Of a stretch of 64,000 nucleotides of DNA, positions 36,939 to 47,866 are shown in pieces. The notes beneath the pieces are model-generated. The model was not told the origin of the DNA. It saw only the letters and a list, made by a program, of their open reading frames with translations, and did not search any database. The position numbers and the translations under genes are program-made. Source of the stretch: Sclerotinia nivalis (taxonomy: Eukaryota > Ascomycota > Leotiomycetes > Helotiales > Sclerotiniaceae); assembly GCA_029531795.1 (NCBI GenBank), contig JAPEIS010000001.1, positions 806,001 through 870,000 on the forward strand, read 5' to 3'. Numbering within the stretch: position 1 is the stretch's first letter; each line of letters begins with the position of its first letter.

Positions 36939-39418
36939 GTTGAAGTTTGCAAGCGATGATGACGAATGGGTTGGATGCGACAGAGGAATTGGAATGGAAT
37001 TGCAAGTGCAAGAGCCTCAATTGAAATGCCTTGGAAGAATTATAAGACACCGCAATAGCATTGAAGGATTGGGAACGTACTTGGTGGTGAAGTGATAGGT
37101 GGGATAGCTTGATGGGAATTGAAGGTGATTGAGTTTTGAAAAAAATGGATAGGCAGTCTAGTTAGATAGTGAATCCGGGCCTAGCTAATTTATGGGCAAA
37201 AGATCGTAAGATCGCAAGCAAGAATCAATATGTATGAGAGATCAAATCGATAATGTCGAAGATCTATGTAATTTGTGTGATTCTACCAATGTACCATTAG
37301 AATAAAAGATCTACTTCGAGGTATGAGATATCGGGAAGGCACATAGTGGGAAAAAAAAGAAGACCAGCCTTGTCCAGCCTTACCCCTCAATACCGAGCCT
37401 CGCACTAAAATTGGAAAGATCACACTCACCTGCAGGAGCCACAAGTGTATTACGACTTTGGATTGGTCAAAAACAAGGAACGCAAACAAATGACCGACGA
37501 GGCTCACAAAATAGAATTTCGAGTTGTTAGGAGGTTTGAATTTATTGAGGACAGAAAACGATGGGAAGAGAGGGGTAATTTTCGAACTTCAGACGATACT
37601 TTACTATAGCCAAGAGTTAAAATTGCATGCAGTTTTTATGGCTGTCGTTGAGCTTTTGGAGTGAATTGTGCAGTAGAGAGGCGATATATGGAGGGTATAT
37701 CTCATATTTCCAACCTTCAAATGACGATAATAGCCTCAACATTGGAAGTCAAGGCCATACAAGTAGGGAAATACCAGAGGTTGTTAGAATAGTCTCTCGC
37801 CTTTGGGTTCAGCCTTTGAAACTGATAAGAAGATCACGGCGGCATTTCCTGGTGTTGTGGTTGTGGTGTGGTCGTAGATATTCACGTTTTCATATAAGTT
37901 TACGAGACAAAAGAAGAAAGATCAAGATCAAAGAGAAAGAAAACTTTGGATTGTTTGCTTTTTCTCAGGGCCTTCTTCATACCATCCTTTTTGCAATAAA
38001 GATTGCCAGTATCCTCTAGATAATAATAATACTCTTTTCTGGAGAATTACCAAAACCTAACTTGAATTGATGTTTGTTCTATATGATGCCTAGAAAAGTA
38101 AATATAAAATAGTTTACTGCCAGCTACTACAACAAGTTGCTATTAATAAAGAGGTACTCTAGGTAGGTACTAGGTGGTAGGTACAAGATTCATACAATAT
38201 GAATCTTTTGGATGGCAAGCTTGAGACGGAAAATCATTTTAAATCCTCAACAATGTCAATGCCACTCAGCTTATAACGTCAATGTCTCATTTCATCTCTT
38301 ATCCAACTTTCAAATCCCCATCTTTGATAAGGTTAATGACATCTCCTTTTTGGAATTTTTGAGTTATCTTTATCTTCGTATCTATCCACCGGCCTTTTCC
38401 CCATACCTTAAATCCCAAGTCAACTATCTTCAGAATTCCAACAGTCCGGATATCGCCTTTTCCCTAGTATCTCATGGCTTTCTCGGAAACATCTTCATGA
38501 TCTTCTCTCCGTCTGGGCAGAGCAGCGGGTAAGCTTGATCCAGCACTCTGGGCATAAACCTTATGCACCTCTCCATGATCTTATTCACACCTTCCGTTCT
38601 GGGCAACAGGCTTAAGGATCCTTCATCATAGTCTGGGCATCTGCACCTCATCTTGCATCAAATCAAATATAACACCAACCATCAACCATCAACATGACTT
38701 CCATGCATAACAAGGATTAGTTCAAATTTGGTGGATTTTCGCATTCGCCATATAGATTGAATTCTTCTTTCAAACTTCCAATGAAAAGTTTCTAAATTCA
38801 TCTATGTCTCGTACTCCTCCTCCACCTCCGCCTCTCCCGTCCTCTCCTTTTGCTTATCTACGGCTTAAGTTTAACTTCATTTTCTTGACCAACATTCATT
38901 GTTAAGAGGCCCCTCAAACACCCTTTTAAGAAACCTGGAATTAGAAACCCCGAAGGCAAATATGGATACATCGTCTCCACAATCATCGGATCTAGATCAA
39001 GATAAGCATCATGAGGGACAATGAACCAATCATTTACATTCATTGTTTATTATTCCTTGCAGTTGGCCATAATCCGACCAAACTGTCTCCATAGATTGAC
39101 ATGGATAAACCTATCCAAGTCAATGCTGCGGATAGTAGGGCTATGCGGCACGGATTTATTTTCCAAATTTCTTATCGAAATATTCCTTCGTTCCGTTTTC
39201 TTCCCATGAACTTCTAATTTCACGAATATCCTCATCTTGTGGAATATCCTCTCGTATCTTGCATACGCCTCCGATGAATTGATCATCCAACCTTCTTGTC
39301 AATAAACCGTCAGCCAAGGACGTTAAGTTAGTGCCCCTAATATTTTTCTACTTCATTATATATACTCTTTTATACTTTGATACTTTTGGCCAAGCATCTC
39401 GTTTGTTGTGCGCTCGCC
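36939..39418. other. Intergenic, no gene recognised
   Basis: Both flanking genes point away from this 2.5-kb region, so it contains two promoters. Open frames at 37627-38019 and 38212-38532 have no family resemblance and biased composition. Several poly-AG and poly-CT tracts lie near 38810-38860. I see no repeat longer than a few units. Confidence 0.5.
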
Positions 39419-41185
39419 ATGGCTTCTACCGATAATGCCGAGAAGAAGATCGATGAGAATACCAGGGCTTCAGATTCATCCAATATTGAGAAAGGTGATG
39501 TCATTCCACGAAATGAAAACGCTGCGACGAGACACGAAGACCAAACAATCGCCATTCTCGAACTCGTAAAAGCCCAAGATGTTCATCACCCTATGCATTG
39601 GTCCGCCTTCAAACGATGGGGTATCGTGGTTATTTACTGTATGTTGCAGACTTTTGTTGCCCTTACCAGTACAACTTATGTATCTGCCGAGTTCTTGATA
39701 CAAGAGAAGTTTGGAGGAACTACTCAAGTTGTTACTTTGGGCCAGAGTATGTTCATTTTGGGAACAGCGGTCGGTCCTATATTCTTGGGTCCATTATCGT
39801 AGGTTGAACACAACATATGGCGCACACTGCGATCATCGTGGTTGTGAACAGAACCATAACTGAACATTTACAGTGATCTTGGTGGCCGTAAATGGATTTA
39901 TGTTATTAGCATTGCATTCTATGCAATTTTGAACTTTGTAAGTGATCTCGAAGATATCATCGATGGAATCATTTTTAACAACATTTAGGGAACTGCATAT
40001 GCTCTTAATCTTCCTATGCTCATCATCTTCATGTTCCTTGCGGGCACAGCTGGTTCTACTGCCCTTTCGAATGTAGCTGGTACAATTGCGGATCTGTTTG
40101 GAGATATTGATGGTGCTGGACAAGCAATGGCACTTTTCGTCATGTGTAAGAACCGAGAAATATTCCGATCTCCGCCTCATATATCAGAAGTACTAATGAC
40201 TTGCATGTAGCTGCAAATATTGGTCCATCTCTCGGATCCCCCGTGGGGGAGTGGATAGCGGATAATGCGGATATGGGTCTTAAATGGATCTTTCTAATCA
40301 ATGTAATTATTGGTTTTGCATTCGCTATCATCATGTGTTTCATTCCAGAAACATTACCAAGATTGGTTATCGCCAAAGCAGCCGCAAAGAATCAAACCGT
40401 TGATGAGCAGGAAACTGCCATCTTGACAGGCAAACTCAATGTTCTCCAGGAAATGAAGTTTATCACGACCATGACATTCAGAATTATGTTCACGGAGCCA
40501 GTTGTTTTATTCCTTGGCTTGTACAATGGTTTCGCCTACGGTATCCTCTTCTTGTACCTAGATGGAGTATTTGATGTTTTCGTTGTCAACAACGGTCTCT
40601 CTTACATCGGTGCCGATCTCACGTACCTCAACTTCGTCGTCGGAGTAGTCGTCATGTTCCTCTTCGTTCCGGTTCAAACTTGGTTCTATGCGAGAGATCG
40701 TAAGAAGCATGGTATCAACCGTCCAGAAGCTAGATTCCTCACTTCTTTGGTTACCGTCTGGCTTTTCCCAATTACACTCCTTTGGTTCGCATTTACCTCT
40801 GATGGAAGCGTATCTTATTGGTCACCAGTTGTCGCTGGTGGTGTTCTTGGTTTTGCAGATCCGTTATTGTGGCTCAGTATGCTTAACTACATTACTGGTA
40901 TGTTTTTGGTCCATCATTACCCCTTACATCTCGCTAATTTAAATTCCTCCTTTAGACTCCTACCCCAACGTCGCCGGTGCCGCAATTGCAGCTTTTCTCA
41001 TCCCCTCTTTCGCTCTCGCAGCAGGTCTCGCTCATCTCGGTGTCCTCATGTTCGATAACATGTCTACGAAATGGGCTATGGGTACTATTGGATTCATTAG
41101 TATTGGTCTCTGTGCATTAATTTACTTCATCTATTTCTTTGGTGCAAAAGTAAGATCAAGATCGAAGCTTGCCAGAAGATTTTAG
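39419..41185 (+). CDS. MFS transporter, DHA1 drug:H+ antiporter type
   Basis: Exons 39419-39798, 39874-39937, 39989-40145, 40211-40897 and 40956-41185 close in phase and give 505 residues, the normal length. A charged cytosolic N-terminus of about 65 residues precedes about 12 hydrophobic helices. The motif A region between helices 2 and 3 is DLGGRKWIY, and PETLPRL follows helix 6. This pattern fits plasma-membrane DHA1 family exporters of the polyamine and fungicide type. Nothing ties it to the NRPS cluster 20 kb away; it sits in the conserved block, so a housekeeping or general efflux role is more likely. Confidence 0.85.
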
Positions 41186-42117
41186 ATGCATGTATGAATG
41201 AAATGATGGATGGATAAATAAATGTATGTTAGAGCTTGGATTGATTGGATATGGTGTATGAGATTTTGCTTAGCATTGCATTGGGTCGCGTGGATTGGAT
41301 AAAAGTTCTCTAGCGCATGTATGTTTTTGAAGATATATTATATAAGGCTCATGATGTATATCAGTGGTATATTGTATTGTATATTGTACTGTATATGTTT
41401 ATACATGGATGATGGACTTGGATATGCATCAGATGGCGGGGAAATATTGATTCATTTATTTATTTAATACTCTATTTTATAGCACGAAAAGAATTCTAGA
41501 CCTTATATTTACCAAGCGGTATATATGAGAGTTATAATCATTGCTTACCGTATATCATTCATTTTTCGTATATATTTTTAATAATTTAATAATAATTCAA
41601 TATCATATTATTTTTGATTGAAAATTTGAAGATATATTAATAAATAGTAGTTAATCCTTATATTTTAATTATATCTTTCAATTTATATATCAATCTTTCA
41701 GTATATAGTCTGAAATCTAAGAGATCTATTATCTTTTACAATCTCTTCAATTTTTGTTTTAATTTTTCAATAGAAGTAGATACAAATAAAAGTTTTTTCA
41801 ATTCCTTTTTCATTCAATGTTATATTATCTTAATTGGGTTGAGATCTAGAGAAGAAAGGGGTTATTGAAAGTTTTTAATTTTATATTTTAATTGAATTGT
41901 TTTAGTATATTTCAAATAGATCTTTGTATTATTCTTTATGAATATATATTCAAGTCTTAATTTATCAAATAAAAAGAAAATGATTAAAATAAAGATCTGA
42001 TTCTGATATATTATCGAAGTGATATCTTTGTTACTCTTATTTTTCTTCAAAAAGATTAATAATGATTTATAATCTCAATCTATTAAGAGTTACATATGAT
42101 AAAGAATCGACTATAGC

Positions 42118-42330
42118 TGTCACGGGGTCCCCGTATATGGTATACGGAGACCGCTCGGATTCCGACCCGTAGGAGTCGGACCTCGGATAAGTGTAGGCTA
42201 GCCCCGGTCGGGGCTAGCGCTACACATAAATGTGTTTAAGGAACCGTTCCTTCTATAGAAACGTAGCTCTTCGAGCTACGTCTTATCAATAAAAGTGATT
42301 TCTGTTATCCTGTCTGCTGCCTCCGTGATA
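42118..42330 (+). mobile_element. Solo LTR (213 bp) with target duplication, copy 1
   Basis: Ends are TGTCACGG and CCGTGATA. The flanks are ATAGC on both sides, a 5-bp target duplication. The whole element is repeated at 52393-52605 with a single difference that I could find (A versus G near position 49). Its interior is a chain of inverted repeats, described in the findings, and an AATAAA-like polyadenylation signal lies near the right end. It has no coding capacity. Confidence 0.85.
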
Positions 42331-42636
42331 ATAGCTATCAGAGTAGAAAAGGTTGTAAAACTTTATATTATCTTTTTAATTCCATTGAAGATTCCTATCT
42401 ATATAGATTCAAATTCTTCGATCTAATATAAAATCCCTTTGAATTGTATCGGCCCGCTTTCGTCTAGTCTATATTCCGAATCTCCATTCCATATTTAAAA
42501 ATCGTAATAAAGTTTTCCTTTTCAAAAACTTTCATCTCAAAAATTACAATGCTTCGAATTTCCGTTAACAACCTTTCGAATATTTGTTAAGATCACATAA
42601 ACAAAGAATCAATAATTAATAATTATTAAAAGGAAA

Positions 42637-42828
42637 GGTTTTTTTATACGAATTTTCGTATAAATTTCATATTTTGAACAATAATAATAATATCACAATA
42701 ACTACTGATCCGATTCACTTAAGAATAATTGAAATAAATTCAGGAAATATTTCTTCATATAATGAAGAGTAGAACGGATCGTATTTCGAAGAAATTTTAT
42801 TCTTCAAAATTTTGTTATGTTTTGTAAT
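42637..42828. repeat. Dispersed AT-rich repeat, copy B
   Basis: This is the partner of 2031-2215, in the same orientation and at similar length. Differences are mostly transitions. The two copies are 40 kb apart, each at the edge of an AT-rich block. Confidence 0.7.
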
Positions 42829-42899
42829 ATAATATAGACAGCCCACCACAGCAAGAAAACCAAAATCATTTCAATTGCTCTCCCATCTTCTGAGAAATG

Positions 42900-43450
42900 A
42901 GGTCCCCTGTACTAGTAGTTCAAACAGCTGTTCTGTGTTTCTGCACTTGTCAAGCCTTTCCTGGATCTCCTCTCCTTCTATCTGCTGAGGATTTGAGTAC
43001 TATGGATGGGACTGCCTGGAATTGCTCTAAGAATTCCGTCCTCAAGATCATCTTGGCTGCTTGTACTGCCATTGTCGAGCTATAGAGGATGTCTACACAT
43101 GGTTGCTTGCCTACACACATCCGATGTCGTTCTTCGGGCCAGTTTCGACATTCCAGATCAACCTCGGAAACAGCCAAACACGGCAGGGAACTCATCAAGC
43201 TCGGGATCCGACCAGGAAAAAGGACGCTCACACACATATTGGCACACACAGAGCGATAAGCTCTGTCATCACACAAATGCGCACCGGCAATATCAGCCTA
43301 CGCGCCTACCTTCATGCCATTAACAAGGCCGAGACCGACCAATGTCAAAGCGGATACGGACCCCAGACGGTACGCCACGTCCTCCTGAGCACTCCCGTCT
43401 CTAACGAGCTATGTTCTCCATGTAGAATTCTGCCACCTGACAGATGCACC
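42900..43450 (+). mobile_element. LINE-like RNase H remnant
   Basis: The plus frame that runs to about 43450 contains a segment reading [18 protein letters not shown] and then [17 protein letters not shown]. This arrangement, an RTG...L..YLH helix followed by a cysteine-containing CGxG-Q-TVxHxLL box, closes the RNase H region of fungal Tad-type non-LTR elements. The upstream part is frameshifted and no reverse transcriptase remains. A 62-codon frame at 42897 starts with a hydrophobic stretch but shows no other sign of being a gene. Confidence 0.6.
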
Positions 43451-43596
43451 TAGGCTTGATGGTGATCCACGCGCTTTTGCAAGGATTACAAGTATTTATT
43501 TGGACAGAATGCAATCTTCTCAGAACACTACCCAAGAAACGTAAGTGACACCCCCTGTGTGAATTGTGATCGCCTTGGTGATTCTGGAAGTCTAAT

Positions 43597-43712
43597 AGCT
43601 CCCGGAAGTAGCATAGATCCTGGGAGCAAGGTTCCCGAGACCGTAGTAGCTCCCAGGAGTAAAGCTCCCTGGAGCGCATGGGCTCCCAGGATCGTCGTAG
43701 CTCCTGGGATGA
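43597..43712. repeat. Imperfect tandem repeat of CTCCCAGGAG-like palindromes
   Basis: GCTCCCGGAAG, TCCTGGGAGC, GCTCCCAGGAG, GCTCCCTGGAGC, GCTCCCAGGATC and GCTCCTGGGATG follow one another every 15-20 bases. Each unit is itself nearly palindromic. The same motif appears at 51995-52035. Confidence 0.65.
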
Positions 43713-43799
43713 ATTCAGTATGTACAAAGTCACTATGCAAAGTTTGATGTTGTTTTCCATTAATCCTATAGCGGTTTCCAACCTAGACACGACCCCTCC

Positions 43800-45056
43800 C
43801 ACATAGACAGCTGAAATCTACTCCCTTCAAGCGGCTCTTTATTAGCCAACAACTCAGTTCACCGCTTTCTTAGACGGCAAAAGCAATTCTTTGGATGTGT
43901 CATCTACGAGGGTATTCTCCTCGACATTATGATCCGCTCCCTGTGTTGCGACTGCACAGCAGGTGCGACGTGTCTTTCTTGAACCATAGAGCAATATATA
44001 TTAGACCAGACTCGGGGTATCACTTCGAATCCGAGTTCTCGTCCTGTTTCCATCCATCTTTCGCATGTCCCATTCTGTTTATCTATATAAACTAATACAA
44101 TAACTTCAGCCATTTCAACTAATTCCTGCCTTATCAAGGACCCCAAGAACGCCAAGAATTGTACCACTGCGCACTAAAAGACCTCCACCGAGCCCAAAAA
44201 GTAAAGCGGAGCAGTTTCGCGCCTCGAGAACCTGGCAGGAAGTATTAGCGTACAGAAAGCGAGTGGAACAAAGGTTGGAAGAGGAAATATCACAACCTGC
44301 ACCCACTGTCCCTCAAGACCTTCCCTTCTTGCGCTTCGTCTATTTCAACGCCGAAATATTACCCGTTTCAATAGGTCTGTCTTTTGCTTTCGATCACCAT
44401 CTCCTACAGCTTGGTCAGACGCCAACTGCAAACAATAATACCGTTGAGCTGATTTCTAAATTTTAAGTTTGATTGCACTTGCTTCAAGCAAATAGCTGTA
44501 TGAATAAATAACAACTAGGGCTGTGCCTGTGGTGGCACTGGCGATACGTAAGTTCGGCGTAATTGTAGTTCCAGGGGCAGATAAGCCAATAATACAAAAG
44601 CCGAGGGGTCAAGCTATTAATAGTCTAGCCAGTTGTCAGAAGAGATTCTATTTTAGTAACTATAAACACTTCCCCGACAGGACCAAGGAAACATTACAGG
44701 TAATTACAGTACGAAGCTCAAGCCTCGTTCAGAGACCTCAAAGAGTACAAAGAAACGCCGGAGGTCTGAATGATTTGAAGTTCGTATTTGCATAAGGTCA
44801 GGCATGATTTAAAAAACTAATCTATTAGGTCGTATGAAGAAGGCATCAGCCGCAACGACGTTATTTAGCTTCACAAATGTCGTCTCTCTTATTGAACTTT
44901 GTCACCTATTGAAGTGGCCTTCGGCCCTAATCACAGAATTAGCCGAGTCTTCCTCAGTGCTATTGTCTCCTTCCATTGTTCCAAATCCTCCTCACTTCAG
45001 ACCTTCCCTTCTCCAATCGCTCTTTCGAGCTCACTCTTTGGCCCCGCAACTAAAGT
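43800..45056. other. Gene-poor stretch
   Basis: Several open frames of 60-100 codons are present, but none has a recognisable domain. One at about 44160-44464 contains a charged helix (SRTWQEVLAYRKRVEQRLEEE) that resembles the tail of some transposon proteins; this is too weak to call. The 3' end of the MpaB-like gene begins at 45057. Confidence 0.4.
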
Positions 45057-46567
45057 TTATCTCGTCAACCCCTTCGAAAAGGGGCACTCAACAGCTCCAC
45101 GAGACTTCAAGAACTCAACCGTAGTCCTCATCTCCTCGATTCCTTTCCCTTTTTGTGGCTCCGGCCCAATAGTGGTCAAGTCATATCCACTTGGCATATA
45201 TTTCTCGTCGCCAGGAGCCTTGGCACCTGCGATTTTCATTAGAAAGGCCACCGGACTCCAAGTGGTCCAGAAAGTAGGTTTGATGTACCATGGCCGAAAT
45301 CCAGCGTGGCTAAAATTGTATAAGCCAGATACTGGGTTTGGATCATCATCTACGGCCATGACCCGGAGGTAAGAGGGACGTGGGAGAGATAGATGACGAA
45401 GTGTTAGTTTCCGGATTGTGGTGAAGGTTTCGAGATAGAATCTGAGGATGTGACCAGGTGCTGGAAGGCTGCCGAGATTCTTAGTAGCTGTGTTTTCCCT
45501 TGCCAACCAAGATGAGTGAACCTACTTGAGACTATTCCGCATCGTGTCATCCAACTCACTCCCTAGAACCTTCCTAACGAAATCTGTAACACATTTGCCC
45601 AGAGCACTCGTCGCTGAATCAACATAAACCCTAACGTACTGATCATTGGTCGCCACGCCAGAAATGCAAACCTGCTCTTCATGCGCAATCGTCCAGGCTT
45701 TCAGCTCATTTGCAAAGTGAACACCATCGCTCCAACCAGTCTCATGTGATTGGAGGGATGTAAATGGAATGTTCATGTCCTCACCAAGATTGTAGTGAAA
45801 GAGACCAATGGCGCACATCTCTACAGCTGTGAGCTTTCGCCATTCATCGCGATTGACGATCCGTAACGTTTCCAAGAGACCATCTCCAAGTGTATGTAGT
45901 AAATCTTTATCGAGAATCTTGCCAGCTTTACGATATCTGTAGAGTCGTGTCAGTAGGGACATTAGAAAGGTCATGTAAAAATTTCCAATATACCTTGCGT
46001 GAAAGAAATTCATTCGGGCAATCGCTTGCATGTAACGCATCGAGGCGCGGTCTTTGGTTTGTGCTTCCCGCAATAAGATCTCTGTGTCAACAGCACGCTT
46101 TGCTGCATTTCTGCGAGTATTCTGTCCAGTGGCTGCGAAGAGCCTCGACATTGTTGGAATTCCACCCGCCTGCGGAAAGATTAGTACTAAAACCCTATAC
46201 CCCTTAATGAATAGGTTTGGATCATTGAACTGACCTTCAGCAAAGCAATACGTCTGGCTTTCTTGAACGCATATGGGAATTCTAACTCTTGAAGCAGGGT
46301 CATGATTTCATGCGCTTCTTTTGTGGTCATTGTTGAAAGTGTTCGGTTGTTGCTAAACATGGATTTGATCTGGTGTGAGCGTCGATAGCGGAGACGGTGA
46401 ACAAGAAGGAGGTATGCTGGAAATAATATTGTGAAGGAGACACGAAATCTCCAGATGAGATCGACTACAGCCATCAAGGCAAGCTGCAAAGACATCTTAA
46501 CTAAACGAACCTTCGAATAGATGGAACTGTAAAGTCTTGAAAAATGAAAAGAAACTTCACGGCCCAA
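45057..46567 (-). CDS. MpaB-like oxygenase (DUF2236), membrane-anchored
   Basis: Four minus-strand exons, 46567-46235, 46169-45994, 45936-45526 and 45468-45057, close in phase and give 443 residues. An N-terminal hydrophobic segment, LIWRFRVSFTILFPAYLLL, is followed by helices typical of the ER-bound oxygenase family named after MpaB of mycophenolic acid synthesis: FHARYRKAGKI, ETLRIVNRDEWR and the long C-terminal helical tail. MpaB-family proteins are haem-dependent and, in MpaB, cleave a farnesyl chain. The substrate here is unknown. The 57-bp second intron is a multiple of three and read-through is open, so retention is possible. A shorter start at 46495 is plausible. It diverges from the thioesterase at 47175. 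Confidence 0.75.
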
Positions 46568-47174
46568 GGCGCTCCAAAGAATTTATGTTGAGTGTTTGTT
46601 GAAGGAGTAATCGTGCATGGATCCTTAGAGTTCATCAAGAACAAGGATTTGAATATTTTGCAGATTGATTATAAATCAAATAGTTCAACAGAGAAATTAG
46701 TCGAGAAGGGACACCTGTATTATCCATTTTGTGGAGCATGCTGGCCAGTCGGCAGTACTGAATTGTAACAATGGCCGTGAAACCTGGTTTGATTATAATA
46801 TCAGAGAATTCCAAAGGGGTCGCTTAATGATGCACGTGCTGCCAAGAATAGCAACCGGCTAACACGAGGGAAACTTTGATCCGAGGCGTGGAGGAACTTA
46901 TAATCAAAGGAGAATGAACTGGTTGCATCTTTAAGTGCAAATGCTTATTGGCCGAAGTATTGACTTGGGGTCTCACCTGCTGAGGCAAGTACCCCGTCCT
47001 CACTTCAGTGTAGGAACGAGCTGCTGCAGACACGCTACACATAAATACCAACTTCAATAGAGCCAGAAGCTCAACTCAGTTTTCTGTTCTATTGATATTG
47101 ATTTTCTGTCTTCTGTGTCAGCAACAATTCCCAACAGCAGATTCTCTAAGTATCACCGCCGAAACATTTTCAGA

Positions 47175-47866
47175 ATGGCCAAAAGCTCTTTGCAGGGTCA
47201 CGAGGCAGCTATGTCACAGTTCATATCAATACCATGGTGCGCAGATATCGTTAGAAAGCCAGGAACAGTGGTATTTGTCCCTACATCTCGATTCCCCGCA
47301 GATTCCCAGGGAAAATCTCCAACACAGAATCAGCTGTTCAGAGACACTCTTAACAACACCGACACCGTTCCACATATTATTGGCCTATACCAAAATCCAC
47401 TTTCCTTTGAGATTGGGCCGAACGCAACTCCTATTTTCAGCTCTGCTTCGAATGCTGGCAATGCTCAGACCCTTATGATCAAGTCATGCTCCTTGATGTT
47501 CGACATACGTTCAGGCATCAACGGCTATAACGGTACAGCCCATGGCGGGTTCATCACTTCTGTCATAGACGAAGCGATGGGTAGTTTGCTCTTTGTGAAT
47601 TATTCTCTTCAGAGAGAAGTGGAAGCACGGGGGGGGGGTTGCCGAAGGGTGTCTTCGATTTGGACGGTGTTCAACTCTTTACGGCGAGTATGGCGGTGCA
47701 ATTTCAGAAGCCCATTGTAACACCTCAGGTTATTGTTGTGACAGCAACTGTTAGAGTAATTGAGGGACGAAAGACGTCGATGGACGTGATAGTCAAGGGG
47801 GAGGGCGGGGTAGAATTTGCGAAATGCGATGGGCTGTGGCTCTCATTGCCGAGAGGAAATTTATGA
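47175..47866 (+). pseudogene. Hotdog-fold thioesterase (PaaI/4HBT type), frameshifted at a G-run
   Basis: The first frame, starting MAKSSLQGHEAAM, contains NGTAHGGFITSVIDEAMG; the HGG signature and the helix after it are the core of PaaI-like acyl-CoA thioesterases. It is open to about 47632. The rest of the fold, PKGVFDLDGVQLF through FAKCDGLWLSLP, continues in another frame to 47866. The frames switch at a run of ten G at about 47626-47635, exactly where a slippage or base-calling error is most likely. It is therefore either a recent pseudogene, a phase-variable-like allele or an assembly error. The total length of about 230 residues would be normal. It is divergent from the MpaB-like gene, with about 610 bp between starts. 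Confidence 0.75.

Larger units (their letters stand above)
41186..42896. repeat. AT-rich RIP-like tract containing a fresh solo LTR
   Basis: From about 41500 to 42896 the sequence is very AT-rich with stops in every frame. It contains the GC-richer solo LTR at 42118-42330 and copy B of the dispersed repeat at 42637-42828. The contrast in composition shows the LTR is younger than the surrounding mutated DNA. No gene is supported. Confidence 0.7.

Noticed and set aside
37627..38532. Two frames of 130 and 106 codons
   Set aside because: Composition is biased and there are no conserved motifs or splice support.
42897..43085. 62-codon frame with a signal-peptide-like start
   Set aside because: It runs directly into a LINE-like RNase H remnant and has no mature domain; a secreted protein is not supported.
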